Shown: positions 11,867 to 24,930, numbered from the stretch's first letter. The stretch is DNA of 64,000 bases from Stenocarpella maydis (GCA_002270565.1 NQMI01000003.1:675331-739330); one strand, 5' to 3'. The notes: generated from the letters alone by a model not told the origin. Numbers and translations are program-made.

Positions 11867-12936
11867 CGGGGCGCAACTCAACGCGTGCGTCGTGGAGCGT
11901 GGGAGGCCGGCCGGCCGGTTCGGTTATCTGGCCCAGTCACACAGGATGCGCGAGCCTGGAAAGAGTCAGGGGCCTTCAAGGGCCCGACAACGTATGTGTG
12001 TGGCGCTGTGTTGATGTGATGCGTGAGTGAGGGGGCAGCTGATGGATAACAATACGCTTCAGGATTTTTTGAGGGTGCACCGGGTTTCGCGGTATGCTTT
12101 TTTCTCGTCAAATTCCTGTGTCGGTTTGGTCTCGAGCAGAGTCACAATACTCCGTACAGCAGATACTGCTTACAAGGGTCGCGATTGCATTCCGTTGACG
12201 TCAGCGGCCAATGGTAGCTGATTGAGTGGGGACAGGCCGCCGATTCTCTCCTCAAATACGCTCGACTGCCGGCGATATCGGTCGGTCAGATTGGTAGAGT
12301 ATAATACTCAGCACATCTGGATGAGTTATGATAGCCGGATCGCGCCTACAGTGGCTATTAAGTTTAGGTACGTCGACCTCGGGTACAACAATACCTCACA
12401 CCCAGCGTATCCTCATCAACTGTCGGGTCCCATAGGACATCACCTTTTGTGATAAAATCCTCTCCATGATACCTGGAGTGGAATGAGATCCAAGGCGAGA
12501 TACTTCGCCAAGCGTACGCCAGAATACCTCATAGAGACGGCCTCTGGGATCCCTGCAGGCTGGAGGTCCCGCCTCCCCCCCCGGCATGACTGAGTGGTGG
12601 AGTCACCTTGTCGCTCAATGTGCACTGCAGCCCGGTTGGGGTCCGTTATTAGATAAGATAAAGCATATGACGGAGGCCGGGATAACAACCTCATCGACCA
12701 ATGCTCCCCGGTGACTCTATTCTGTATCTCCCCACACGCGCCCGTCCATCCCTAGGCAGAAGACATCTTTTTCTTTCGCGTGTATATGTAGAGTTCGAGG
12801 CGGCGCGTTTCTCATCAACCCTATGGCCCTGGAAATCACCCCAGAACCGATTGCAAATCACAGTACCGAAGTAAAAGCCCGCTTGATGTATTTCTAAGCA
12901 GGTCGCCCAGGACCTGTGTAGACCCGGCCACCGAGA
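11867..12936. promoter_or_regulatory. Divergent promoter region between mtm1 and the F-box gene
   Basis: This 1.07-kb interval separates two start codons pointing away from each other, so it must contain both promoters. Visible elements are a perfect CRE-type palindrome TGACGTCA at 12196-12203 and a CCAAT box at 12208-12212, together with a TACTCCGTAC motif at 12148-12157. Binding is not shown by sequence alone. Confidence 0.5.
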
Positions 12937-14584
12937 ATGGACCCCCAGGAGGCCAACCCAGAGCTCGAGTCCTTCCGTGAGAAGTGGCGCGCCGAGGTCC
13001 GCGCCAGGAACACGGCATCGGCGGGCTCGCAGCAGCAGCTGCAGGCCTCTGCAGGCAGCAGCCATGCCACCAGTTCGCAGGCGATCCCCTCGATACCGCC
13101 CCGCCCCGCCCACTTCGGTACCAGCAAGCCAAATTCCCTCGAAACGGACGACGGCTTCGTGCCGGCCAAGGCATATGGAGACATAGAACCACAGCAGGCG
13201 GCACGACAAGCTGAGCGGAAAGCTGCGGACCTGGTAACCGCCCTCGATCACTACGAGCATGCCGTCGAGAAGGAAGCCCAGGGGTCGCTCGGTGACAGCT
13301 TGCGTCTTTATAGGAAGGCCTTCAGGGTACGCATTTCCGCATGCTGACGCCCGAGTAGCCTTCACGTGCTGACCGGTCATGAACTAGATGGACCACAAGG
13401 TCGACCAGAAATACAAGAACAAGCACCACGCAGCCGCCTGGGCGAAACCCGCCCAGGCCAGTAAACCGGACCCTTCTCCTGCGGTGCGGGATGCGCCACA
13501 GCCGCCCCCAGAGAACAGGTCCTCCAAGGAAGGCCAGTCTTCCGCGGAGGATAAGGCCCTGACAGCAGACGAGCTTATCGCCAGCTTCGCAGGGCTCGCG
13601 ATCGAGCCCGCTCGCTCACCCATCAAGGGCATGCCACGGCCGCCCTGTCCCATCGCCGAGTTGCCAGAGGAGATCCTCGTACATATCCTACATGAGCTCG
13701 CGGCGGAGGACGTGGGCGACTTCGCAAGACTGTCGCGAGTCTGCAAGCGCTTCGCCTGGCTGGTCGCCACCGAGGACAGCATATGGAGGCGGGCGTGCCT
13801 AGGCCCCAAGTTCGGCTTCACGGGGATGCACTACGAGTTCCGGACGAGCGTGAACTGGAAGGCCCTGGCCGAAGAGCGCACGCTCCTGGACGACGACCCG
13901 GCGGGGACCGCGCGGCTCCGCGAGGAAGAGGCGCACGCGACGACAGTCGCGCTCCTCAACACGGCGTACCGCTCTTGGCAGCGCATGTTCCGGCGGCGGC
14001 CCCGCGTGCGCTTCAACGGGTGCTACATCTCGACCATCAACTACATCCGCGCGGGCCAGCAGACCAACTCGCTGGCGTGGAATTCGCCCGTGCACATCGT
14101 CACGTACTACCGGTACCTGCGGCTCTTCCGGGACGGCACGGCCATCACGCTGTGCACGGTGGAGGAGCCGGCCAGCGTCGTGCACCACATAACGCGGGAG
14201 GCGCTGGCGCTGCACCGGGGCGGCGCTATGGCACACCTTCCGAGCAGCGCGATGCAGCACGCGCTGCGGGCGCGGTGGAGGCTGGGGTCGGCGGAGGACC
14301 TCGCGGAGGAGGAGGGAGCTGGTAAGGAGGTCGGCAACCTGGCGGACACCGAGGGCAACCTCTTCATCGAGTCAGACGGCGGGGGCAACTACCTGTACCG
14401 GATGGAGCTGGCGCTCCGCACGGCGGGCAGGCACTCGAGCAACAACAAGCTCGCATGGCGCGGATTTTACAGCTACAACAAGAGCGCCGAGGCGTGGGAT
14501 GAGTTCACGCTCAAGGACATAAAGCCCTTCTTCTTCAGCAGGGTGAAGAGCTATGGGTTTTCGGAGCTTGAGGGCAGCCAGTAA
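12937..14584 (+). CDS. F-box protein, FBXO9/Pof7/Hrt3-like
   Basis: Two exons (12937-13326 and 13388-14584) with a 61-nt phase-0 intron (GCTGACC branch, CTAG acceptor) encode 528 residues. The N-terminal third is low-complexity, followed by a helical TPR-like segment split by the intron (KAADLVTALDHYEHAVEKEA, GDSLRLYRKAFRMDHKVDQKY). An F-box lies at about residues 218-267 (IAELPEEILVHILHELAAED, RVCKRFAWLVATEDSIWRRAC). The C-terminal beta-rich part (RPRVRFNGCYIS, YYRYLRLFRDG, WRGFYSYNKSAEAWDEF) matches the FBXO9/Hrt3 type. Family role: substrate receptor of an SCF (Skp1-cullin-F-box) ubiquitin ligase. The targets cannot be inferred. It shares a divergent promoter with mtm1. Confidence 0.92.
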
Positions 14585-15834
14585 TCGAGCGGTTCATGTT
14601 AGCAGTGGTGCATGGGCCAAGGGCATCTAAGATGCAGTGGAGCTCGTGCGATACCTAGAAAGAAAAGACAAAACAGAGAACATGTTTGCCCAAAGAGGCA
14701 CAGAACGGTCCACTCCGATATATCTGGCATAGGAAGGGCCAAGAATGAGGCAGGGGGGCACGGTGGAAATCTGGTTCGGCCAGTCCCGGAAATGGAGCCC
14801 GGGAGGGCATGGGTGCCTCGTTCATCTGACATCTGGCAGGTATGCTAGGCCGGTCAAGCATGAAGTAGTCGTTTCAGTTTAATGTCACCTACTCAGCGCC
14901 AGTCAAGATGGGGAGGGGGAGGCAGCCACCACGGCTGACCCAGGAAAGGAGCAGGTAGGATTCAACCAAGAAGCGATATTCATTGGTGGCTGCGTAGTAC
15001 GGGCAAGCCGAGAAAGGGTTTTCTGCGCAGTTGGCAGCTCCCAGGCCGGCGATAGATAGGTAGTTCTGCTCAGCCCCGGGCTCCACAGGATCGTACAGCA
15101 AGGCCTCGCTAATCCTTGGGGAGCGCCCTGGGCGCCGGGGCTAGGCTCGAGAGGCTGCCCAACTAGGCGAAACAACGGCAGGCGGTGGTCCGTCAAGCCC
15201 TCCAGCAATGGTGCATGTGGTTGCGGGTAGCGGGCCACTGTTGCGGGCCAGCTGGGTACCGTGCATCATTGTTTATGCTTGATTAACCTGCTTGTCGTCG
15301 TATCCGGGCGCCGTGGCGCGTGTTCGCATTGCGCATACTTGTCGGCGAACAGAAGTGCCCGGGCCCAACTACATACCTAGTTAGCACTTTTTTGGACGTG
15401 GGCCTGGAGTCCCAGACTCTTCTTTCTTCCTGTTGGGGATGAAGGGGGAGGAATGAATGATGACATAGAGAAATAGTCGATCGGGGATATATTAATCAGA
15501 GACAGTCTCAACGTGTCTTTTCCTTTTCGCCGTTGCTTCTGGCCGTTGAGAGATAAGATTAGCTCACGAGGCTCAAAGACAGGGGAGGCAGCAACCGCAT
15601 GCTGGCCCTGGCCCCCAAAGACACAAGCACAGGATGTGGAGAAGCAGATGAGCCTGGGGAGCTGGGCCGATGAGGAGGATTGGGGGCTGGTGCTGGGACT
15701 GCCTGCATCCTGACGACGCCGACATGCAAGGCGTAAGCCATAGCAGAGGCGAGAAGAGCTTAAGCCATGGTATGCGAGGTAAACAGGATCACGTTGTCGG
15801 TTATGGATGGGGGGGGGGGCATCGACGGGCCTGT
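14585..15834. other. Intergenic region, no gene supported
   Basis: Downstream of the F-box gene. It contains a G homopolymer near 15810-15819. No recognisable coding segment; short frames on both strands only. Confidence 0.45.
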
Positions 15835-16554
15835 TGTTTGAGGTCATCAAGTAGGATTCTCGTGAGGGACTCTGATTTTGCACCCATGTTTTGTAGTGTA
15901 GTTGGGCTTGCAGTTGGGCCGGCAGACAATGGATGAGTGGGTAGTTGAGATCCAGTGGTTCTTATTGCGCGGGGTGATTAGGCGCTGCCAGCGCATTCAA
16001 GCACACATGAATGGTGGCAAGGCAGCCAGGAGAGAGGCCAATGGGCAGCCAAGCAGCCGTCCACGGTAGATATTCTGCGTGGTGGCGGTTGGCATTTGGT
16101 TGGCATTTGTCGATACTGCAGGCGGTACCATCACGAGAGAGGAGAGGCTTATGCAGGGCCGGCAGGGGCTGCAGGGGTTGACGAGAATGAGTGATGGGCC
16201 GACGCCCAAACGGGAAAGGCCGGGTCACATTCCGGCATACCATGTGGGGCCTGGAGAGAGGAGCCCTTGTTTTCGTCTTGGAGTGAACGAGTGAATTGGC
16301 TCGGGGCCGGAGTAAGGGAAGGCTGAATGACAGAAGAAGGATTGTGTTGAGAACAACCGGAGCGAAGGCGGTTGTCGCGTGGAAGTCGGGATAGGAAATT
16401 CTAAAGTTGAAGCAGAAGGTGTGAGCCGTGGCCTTCTCTGTCTGTATACTACTGTGATCTATGAGCCTATAGGTATCAAGCACCTATGGGTAGAAACATA
16501 GTATAGGTCTGTCTTCAACACCACCAGGCAAGATGTTGAGTGTTGCGGGTACAG

Positions 16555-16645
<91 letters not shown>

Positions 16646-16646
16646 C
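15835..16646. repeat. Tandem duplication copy 1, ending in (CAA)n
   Basis: This segment recurs, apparently base for base, 822 bases downstream. It ends in a (CAA)n tract from about 16555 to 16646. The open frame of about 173 codons on its minus strand begins with GTG, not ATG, and has no family resemblance. See the second copy and the single N that separates them. Confidence 0.9.
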
Positions 16647-16647
16647 N
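16647..16647. other. Ambiguous base (N) at the duplication junction
   Basis: A single N lies immediately after the first (CAA)n tract, followed by nine unique bases before the second copy starts. Its position is what an unmerged contig overlap would leave. Confidence 0.95.
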
Positions 16648-16656
16648 AAGAGACAG

Positions 16657-17376
16657 TGTTTGAGGTCATCAAGTAGGATTCTCGTGAGGGACTCTGATTT
16701 TGCACCCATGTTTTGTAGTGTAGTTGGGCTTGCAGTTGGGCCGGCAGACAATGGATGAGTGGGTAGTTGAGATCCAGTGGTTCTTATTGCGCGGGGTGAT
16801 TAGGCGCTGCCAGCGCATTCAAGCACACATGAATGGTGGCAAGGCAGCCAGGAGAGAGGCCAATGGGCAGCCAAGCAGCCGTCCACGGTAGATATTCTGC
16901 GTGGTGGCGGTTGGCATTTGGTTGGCATTTGTCGATACTGCAGGCGGTACCATCACGAGAGAGGAGAGGCTTATGCAGGGCCGGCAGGGGCTGCAGGGGT
17001 TGACGAGAATGAGTGATGGGCCGACGCCCAAACGGGAAAGGCCGGGTCACATTCCGGCATACCATGTGGGGCCTGGAGAGAGGAGCCCTTGTTTTCGTCT
17101 TGGAGTGAACGAGTGAATTGGCTCGGGGCCGGAGTAAGGGAAGGCTGAATGACAGAAGAAGGATTGTGTTGAGAACAACCGGAGCGAAGGCGGTTGTCGC
17201 GTGGAAGTCGGGATAGGAAATTCTAAAGTTGAAGCAGAAGGTGTGAGCCGTGGCCTTCTCTGTCTGTATACTACTGTGATCTATGAGCCTATAGGTATCA
17301 AGCACCTATGGGTAGAAACATAGTATAGGTCTGTCTTCAACACCACCAGGCAAGATGTTGAGTGTTGCGGGTACAG

Positions 17377-17462
<86 letters not shown>
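16657..17462. repeat. Tandem duplication copy 2, ending in (CAA)n
   Basis: Second copy, offset by exactly 822 bases from the first and without visible differences in the roughly 720 non-repeat bases. It ends in a (CAA)n tract from about 17377 to 17462, slightly shorter than in copy 1. The absence of C-to-T changes means RIP has not acted on it, if the duplication is real. Confidence 0.9.
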
Positions 17463-17463
<1 letters not shown>

Positions 17464-19436
17464 CAAGAGGGTCTGGAAAAGTTTGAAACGGGCAGAGGAA
17501 CGAAGCAGCCCCTGTCGTTACTGATGCCGATCCTGCATGTGCCCGAAGGCAAGGTAAATTATTAGACGATTACCTAGTATAAGTTTGACTGAGATGACTG
17601 ATCGTGTGCGACTGCACGCAGTACCCGGAAGCCTACACTGCTACTAGGTGAGCATGTCTTCTCTAATTAGTACTACCGAGTATGGTACGTACCATGTTGT
17701 GACCGACCGACCTCGATCATGAAGCGACGAGACGAGCCTAGTGCCGCGCTGGAGCCGGCACAGGCGAGCTCAGTGTGCCTTCGTGCGGCCTATGCGGGTT
17801 GTGGGCCCTGCAACCTTGCTCATGCATGCTTAATGCCAAAAGTACACTATTGATCCTTGTAGCACCGCATCGTGCACCGGCCAAGGGTAGGTGGTGAGGA
17901 GCCCGTATCGGAAGCCATAGCTTGGCCCCCTCTTTCTTATAATCCGTACGCATAAACCACCATCTGGCATCACCAGCCAGCCAAAACAAGGCCGACTGGA
18001 CGGTGGGCCGGTGGGACTAGCCTGGCGGGGGGGGGCAGGCCTGGGCCAGCCAACTAAGTGTGTGTATTGTTGTATTATTATTATTTGCGTACCTGGCTGG
18101 TAGTGTATTTTATTTGCAGGGCAATGACGGTCTCAGTCCTCGCATGTTTGAGATTGAGATGTCACACCCGCCCACAAGGTCCAGCGAGATCCGCATCCAC
18201 CATCCATCCTCCCTCATCGCCAGACCCAGACAGACACAAGTGTCCGTCCCACCGCTAGACTTGTTATACCTGTCTGCAACAATAGCCCTCCCTGCTTTGG
18301 ACAGGTGTCAACGAGCACCTCATTAGACATTCCGCGAGCTAGCAGACCCGGCATTCTGGGGAGTGGGACCTGGCGAGGAACGGCGTCGTCTTCATCCTGC
18401 ACCAGTCCGGCTGCCCGTCGCACCCCCTCTCACGCCTTTAATTTCAATCGCCAGGCACACGGCCATACTTGCACCACCGTCTTGCCACCAGCACCGCCCG
18501 CCCGCCTGTGTGCCTGTCACTTGCCGGCAATTGTGAGTGGTCCCTTTGCCCCATCACATCCCATCACTCCCCCCTCGGGCGCCGACAGGAGCGGTTGGCC
18601 CCTCCGCGACCTGGTCGGTCTTTTGCCTGTATCAGGTTGTCGAGGTCGTGGGAGAAGGGTAGCAGCGCGCAGTGACACCGAGCGAGCGAGCAGGCAAGCA
18701 GAGGAAGCAAAGCAAGCAAGCACCACAGGTAGCACCGGGCCATCTGGAGCTGATCTGATCTGGCCTGCCTGCCTGACTTGACGTGACTGACAAGACGTCA
18801 AGACAAGAACACGAACAGATCCGATCCCGTCTCGACCGGCCCATCTATTCCCATTTCCAGCTCGTACCCCTGAGGCCCTGCCTGTGCCGATTCGACCCAG
18901 TCTTTTTTTTTTCCCTTCTCTCACTCCTTCACTTGTCTTCTCACTCCAGTCCAGTTCCTTTCTGATACTTCCATTCGTTATCGCCGGCTGTGGCACGCCC
19001 TGACGCTCTCCACGCCCGTCCCAACCTTTCCCTACTCCTTCGATACCCCCCACACCACGCCGCCACGATAGCCTCGCCGCCCCTTCACCATCACTCTCTT
19101 GGTTGCGCCCAGCCGTGGCAGCACCCAGCACTTGACTCCACGACCTGTGTCGCCTTGCGATCCGCAATCCAGGACCAGGCCCAAACGAGATTGCCTCTAG
19201 CCGCCGCACCCTTCAGCCCAATTGACCACGTCGAAGATCCGTCCACTTTAATTTTCCGTAGCCCTGCTACCCTTCGCACCTAGCCTATACCGATCGAGAC
19301 GCGTCCCGCCCGCCTGTCGAGGGATCGTCCCCTTTCACGTCCCCCCCCCCTTCTCCACTCCCTCACGCCCAGGTCAAGTCGTCGAATGTCTCATTGCCAC
19401 GGGCCTCACAGAGAGAGATTCTTTTCCTGAGCAACG
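17463..19436. promoter_or_regulatory. Upstream region and probable long 5' leader of msb1
   Basis: Nearly 2 kb without a recognisable gene. From about 18160 to the msb1 start the plus strand becomes strongly pyrimidine-rich (including a T run at 18903-18911 and C runs near 19346), typical of fungal promoters and 5' leaders. Open frames here lack ATG starts or family resemblance. Confidence 0.45.
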
Positions 19437-22400
19437 ATGGGCATGTTTACTCGTCGCAAGGGCAAGGACGGCAAGTCCAAGAAGAAGGGCGCAAACCCGG
19501 AGCTCGATGACCAGCCCGCAAAGCCACGATGGACGGATGCATGGGCTCGCACCTCGGTCGAGCCAGAGGAGGTTCACGAGCTTGTCAAGCGTTGCACAGA
19601 GGAGATCAAGTCAAGAGGTATGCTGCCACTCTCCAATTTGGAGAAGCAGAGCATCACGCATGCTCCGTACAGTCCAAGCCCCCCACGTCCTGCGCCGCGC
19701 CAGCGCGCGCTTGTCCGATTATCTCGAGTGTCACAAGATTGACCCCATTTCCTGCGCAGGTCTCAATCAACCTTTCTTGTTATTGCCCTTCCGGCCGACG
19801 TCCGATCCCAGTGCTGTGCGGACATTTATACGCCATTTCTTCGATAACTATGCACTCCGCGGCGAGACCTTGGCCCAGGAGCTCCGGATGGCGGAGCCAA
19901 TGGTATGTCGCTTTGGCTGCATTTCACTGGTATAGGTCTAACGATCATGATAGGTTGTCGCGGGGGCCATCAAATGGTGCTGGAGCCGTTTACAAGGCGG
20001 CGTGGTCGGTTGGGATGCCTACGAGCTGTTCAAGGTTGGCGAGCAAGGTATGCGACGCTTGTAGATACAAATACCCAAAAGAACGCTGACAGGGAACACT
20101 GCGCAGACTCGAATATGGCTCGCGACTCGTTCAAGACATTCATCCCACTGAGCGTCGAGAATGGCGCGCGCTCAAGCATCATCTTCAACTTCTTCGACCT
20201 CCTCGCCGCTGTCGCCGCGCACGGCAAGATGAACGGCTTCGGTGGTCGCAAATTGTCCCGGATGGCAGCTTGGTGGGCCTTTGACCATAAGGACACTGGC
20301 AATGGGTTTGATGGTGGATACAACGAGTGGCTGAAGTAAGCTCCTCGATTGATCAACCGATACCCTGTATCACGGACTGACCAAATACAGGGCCGCCGAC
20401 GCGACGAGTCACCTCTTCTTCGCTTACCTCAGGACACTCGCCCCGCAACAGCAGACTCCAGGCGCCATCTCCATGCTGCCCATGTCACTCTCAAAGCTTC
20501 TTCAGGAGACCGAGTACCCGCCCAAGAGACCAGTGTTGATGCAGTCGTCCACCTATAAAGTTGTAATGATCGTGGAATCCGTCTCACCGACCCCTTTCGC
20601 CCTCTTGCGGCGCGGAAACCATTTCCAGTACAGAGAGTCGTCCTTGCAGCAGTTTTCTGAGTACGAGGATCCGGTTGCGGCCTTGACAGAAGAATGCCGC
20701 CGAGTCTTGCGAGCCATCGCAGCTGCCAACCAAACTCAGTCCGTCTCCAGTTCAAAGCACTCAACGAGCCTGCGCGATGCCTCTTGGTCACGATTTGAGG
20801 ACATTGGGTTCACCAGTACGCTCGATGAAGAGGACGATTTTGAAAGTGCGCCAACGAGTCCAGCCCCCAAACGACAAGGCTTGAGAAACACTCCAGCTTC
20901 TGGTGCTGGTTTTGGTGGCAGACCTACCACACCATCTTGGGCTGATTTCCTGTCATCTGGCTTTGTTGATGACGGCTCCAACGGCCACAACAACGTTCTC
21001 CTACCACCAGACAAGGTGCTACCACCTATCGATACGAACCTGCGGCAGCGATCTGCCCAGTCGCACAGGCCCAGGCTAGAATCCGCGCGTGAGGTCGAGG
21101 CTGGCGAGCTGGCCAGCATCAACAGGATTGATCTTGATGATGCGTTCTGGTGGGTATGGATGATCAGCTTGGCGCCTGAGGAGACACCTGAGAGAAAATC
21201 AGCCTTCGGGCGCTGTGCCGTAATCGAGACAGTCATCCGGAGCGGGCGGTGGCTGGTATTCGAGGAAGTGATCAAGGGCGCCGCTCCCGAACCCCAGGAA
21301 GGCGCCTACGTTGCTGAGAAGAAGAGCTTCTTTGGCTGGACGAGGCGCAACAAGGAAAAGGACAAGAGTGACATCTCCCGGCGAAAGTCCACGGCTGGCA
21401 AGAACGTCCTCGAAAAAGGCGATGGCCACCTGAAGCCCAGCTCAACGACGGGTGCGGTTAGCAAATCGAGCCTGGGTCCAGACCAGCAGGCAAAGATCCA
21501 AGCCGCTGCCCAGCAACTCCAGGCGAAGCAGGAACGGGAGAGAAGGGAGGCCGGCCTGGCATCTGGCGTTCGTCGCGGCCGATCTGACGCCGAGCTCATG
21601 GCGGAGAAGACTCAGAGTGTCATGACACTGCAGCCCATGATCATAAAAGAAGCTTCGCCGGCTATGAAGTGGGCAAACAAGTACGACAAGGACGCTATTC
21701 GGGATGCATACTTGGCGAACACGAGTGCCGGGCGTGGGATCGGGCAGAGCACGATGCAGACCAACGGACATCTCGGGTCTAACGGCTATGGGATGATAGC
21801 GGAAGAGCCTTCTTACCCGTCCTCGCTTCTCCCGCCACCCTCGCCCGCACCGCAGACCCCGGATCACCGGCAGGGAGCCCTGAGCCCAGCCCCACCTATG
21901 AAGGACAACGGCCGCGACTCTCCATTGCCGCCCATCCCCAAGGAGGGGCCAGACAGTGTGGACCTGGCCCGCGAGGACATGGTTTCGCCCGAGCCTGCCG
22001 AGGGGGCTAGCCCGAAGGCGCACAAGAAGCTGCACAAAGGGGAGAAGAAGGGCGGGTTCCGGAAACTGTTTGGACGCAATAAGAGGGTCTCACAGCTGCC
22101 AGAGAACGCGGGCATGGATATAAACCAGTTCCTCGCCCAGGACCAGGGTAGATACACGCCAGATCCTGGGGCGCAGGAGCAGCCCGAGACCCCCAAGCAG
22201 GACACTCCAAGGACGCAACCTGCCGAGACACCTGCCACGCAGGCAACTCAACCAAGTCCGCCCCCTCCGCCCCCTCAGGCTCATGACGAGCCGACCGAGC
22301 CGGCGGACCACGAGCCAGCCTATGAGCCATCGGTCCACGATGAAGGTTCCCGTGTCGATACCGCCGACGCGGAAGAGGCGCGGGATGAATTCGCTCGCTT

Positions 22401-22884
22401 CGACCAAGGACCTCTTCAAGACCAGCCAGCATTTGTCCCCGCCGAGGTGGCAGATGAAGAGGATGATGCGGCCCCCCCGCCAATTCAGCGTCACAGGTCG
22501 CCGGCTCCTCCCGAGCCGTCGCCTCAGCCCAAGCCCAAGTCGAAGTTTGAACCTGCACAAGAGGGTACTGCGCCCGCCATCGAGCGATGGGCACAAATAC
22601 GCAAGAACGCCGCCGAGCGTGCTGCTGCGCAGAACCAGCGCCGGAGCGACGATGTAGCCCTTCCTTCAGTCCCAAAGACGGAGCCAGAATCGGACACGAG
22701 TGGCGAAGAGAGTAAGCGAATGCCGGTCCAGTCCCCTAGGAATGCAAATCCGTGGGCAGACAGCTAATCATCCCGTACAGCTATTGAGTCACGCGTGGCC
22801 CGTATTAAGGCCCGTGTCGCCGAGCTGACTGGCAACATGGAAGGTGTCCAGGGCCCTGGAGCGCGACCTCCAGTCCCGCGTTAG
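19437..22884 (+). CDS. msb1: Msb1/Mug8-domain morphogenesis protein
   Basis: Six exons are proposed: 19437-19617, 19760-19902, 19954-20047, 20107-20335, 20391-22711 and 22781-22884; they join in phase to 1023 residues. The last intron (GTAAGC donor at 22712, CTAAT branch) removes a premature TAA and adds a helical ending (TIESRVARIKARVAELT). A basic start (MGMFTRRKGKDGKSKKK) leads into the Msb1/Mug8 domain, about residues 60-420, a RhoGAP-like fold (FIRHFFDNYALRGETLAQELR, SVENGARSSIIFNFFDLLAAV, GRKLSRMAAWW). The C-terminal half is disordered and Pro/Ser/Glu-rich with poly-proline runs. Family role: polarity and cell-wall integrity through Cdc42/Rho1 at growing tips. The first intron is longest (142 nt) and least certain. 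Confidence 0.9.
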
Positions 22885-24930
22885 GAACCCGCGACTGATC
22901 ACGACAAGCCCGGAGACACACACGACTGGACAGGAAGCTTGGGTTGATAAGCACGTGAACGCAACAGGATCTGACTGGACAGCTCAACCACCGGCCTCGT
23001 TCTGCCGATATATCCCATTCCACCTTTGTCACGCCAGCCTCGTCGCTACGGCGAGCTTGGCTCCATTCAAACCACATATCCACATACCCCGTCCTCGAAT
23101 CTTTCGAGCCCTTTCCTTGCCTTTTTACTCGTCAAAAATCCGACATTGTCTTCGAATATCAAAATGATACCACTAGAGAAGCTCCTTTTCACGTCGTTGT
23201 TTCTTCGTCGTTTCCCAACTCACTACAATGCACAGAGCAAGCCTGCCCTTTTCTCCAAATCTGAGCTTTTCTCACAAACTTAGCCAAAATTAATACCCTG
23301 ATACACCGTCTGTTGCGGTCTTTGGAATATACCATTCTTATCAGTGGAGAAAGAGCCGGTCGGCGCGCGTACCCAATTGGAGCGGTCAGTGTTGGATTGG
23401 TCGGAAGGAGGGTATATGCGAAGTATTCCCTGGTTATCCCGTGCCTGGTGGAGGGGTGGGCTGAGCTTGGAACACCAGCAGGAACAGGTCTTGCGCTTTC
23501 AAGTGGCGTGTGGTCATCATCTCCAGAGCGGTGCTTTGGGAGTGTGTACCCTGCCAGTGCGGTTCTTGTTAAATAACTTTATTTCCCATCGTTCCGGATA
23601 GCTTTCTTGGAAACCCGCGTGTTTCGGTTGGCGCTGGGTATCTCTTCTACATTCCCACCTCTATCTTCCTACCGGCCCGGCGACGCCTCAGGAAAAGATA
23701 ATGCCCAGGCAGTTAGGTTCTCTTTTAAAGACTTTACTTGCCGGTAGTTTCGAGTAAACGTCCCTCGCGAGTGCTACAGTCTCAGGCACACAACATGCCA
23801 CCGCGAGTATCAGCAAGAGACCGGATGGGGTTGTAGTGCTTGGCAGGTAGGTAGGATATGTACACAACAAGGTCTGTTGGACCATCCTGCCATTGATGGA
23901 CAGGACAAAGGCGTCCTTGGGGGGGGGGACAAGGCACATTGCGGAAGTAGCCAACTGTTCCTTGGAGCCACACGCTTCAGCTGTCACGGGTTTTCTTCAC
24001 GGATAACTCACGAGCCCTGGTTCGTCCAAAAGCCTTCCGGACCCGGTAGAGTCTTTTCTTTTATGGAAGTGGGTGGTCTTCGCACTAGACGCCACGCATG
24101 AAAATAGCACGACCACGCCTTCTCACGGCGATCCCCATGCGCATCCCACATGACCCTCCACCCACACCCCCCCGGTTCTCCCGGCGAAGGGGGTGGCAAC
24201 ACCGACAGCGCCCGGCCCCTCTTGAGTGAGGCTAGTGTCTCTTTTTTGACAATACAGCTATAGAGTCTTGCAGGAGACGCCTACCACGCAACGGCCGAAA
24301 GGGTCAGGGATCGATCCAAGCGTGGTAGTTTCAGGGGGAAGCACAGTTCGTGTGCCGCGGACCAGTGAGGTACAGAGTACAGCGCAAAGAGCGACGCAGA
24401 TTGGTTTGGGGGCCCCGCCAGAGTTGCTTCCGACCTTTCCAAGCAACACGTGCTGAGCGCGTCTTCACGAATCTTGAGCAGCGATCTGCGAGGAAGGGCA
24501 TCCCAGGACTGCTTGCTACTCGTTTCCATGTGCCACCGTGCAAAGTGAGACGAGGTTAGCATTTCTCCAAGTTCTGCAACTGCGTATTCGGGCAAGCGTC
24601 GGGCATGCTCTTGACAATGTCCAATACAGGTGTGGAACGTATCGCTTCATGTCACATTACGCAACTGAAATTGAGGAGAGATAGATGTGAGAATCCGGGC
24701 TAGACAAGTCTTGAGATAAGTAACAAGGTACCAATTACGCTAGGTCAAACCACACAGGCTCGATATCAAATAGTCCATTCAAGTATACGCTATGCCAATA
24801 ACACCATGTCGAATGTAGGTTTCCTAAAAGCACATAGATCGATAGGCGCAATCGTAAAAGCAGAACCTTCTTTGCTCCTATTTTCCGGTTTATGAAACGC
24901 AGAGAAACACACACAAGGACACACACAGAC
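22885..24930. other. Intergenic region between convergent msb1 and ccc2
   Basis: About 2 kb holding the 3' flanks of two convergent genes. It contains a G run near 23921-23929 and, near 24900-24930, a CA-rich stretch next to the ccc2 stop codon. Open frames up to about 107 codons have no family resemblance. Confidence 0.45.

Noticed and set aside
12691..13380. 229-codon minus-strand frame antisense to the F-box gene start
   Set aside because: Complement of the F-box protein's low-complexity N-terminus; no motif.
15962..17305. Two identical 173-codon minus-strand frames in the duplicated segment
   Set aside because: They begin at GTG, lie in the duplicated intergenic segment and have no family resemblance or splice logic.
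16540..17565. Homopolymer-type proteins (poly-Thr, poly-Val, poly-Leu, poly-Cys)
   Set aside because: These are translations of the (CAA)n tracts in different frames, not genes.
22007..22675. 222-codon minus-strand frame antisense to msb1
   Set aside because: Antisense to the proline-rich half of msb1, which creates long complementary frames by composition alone.
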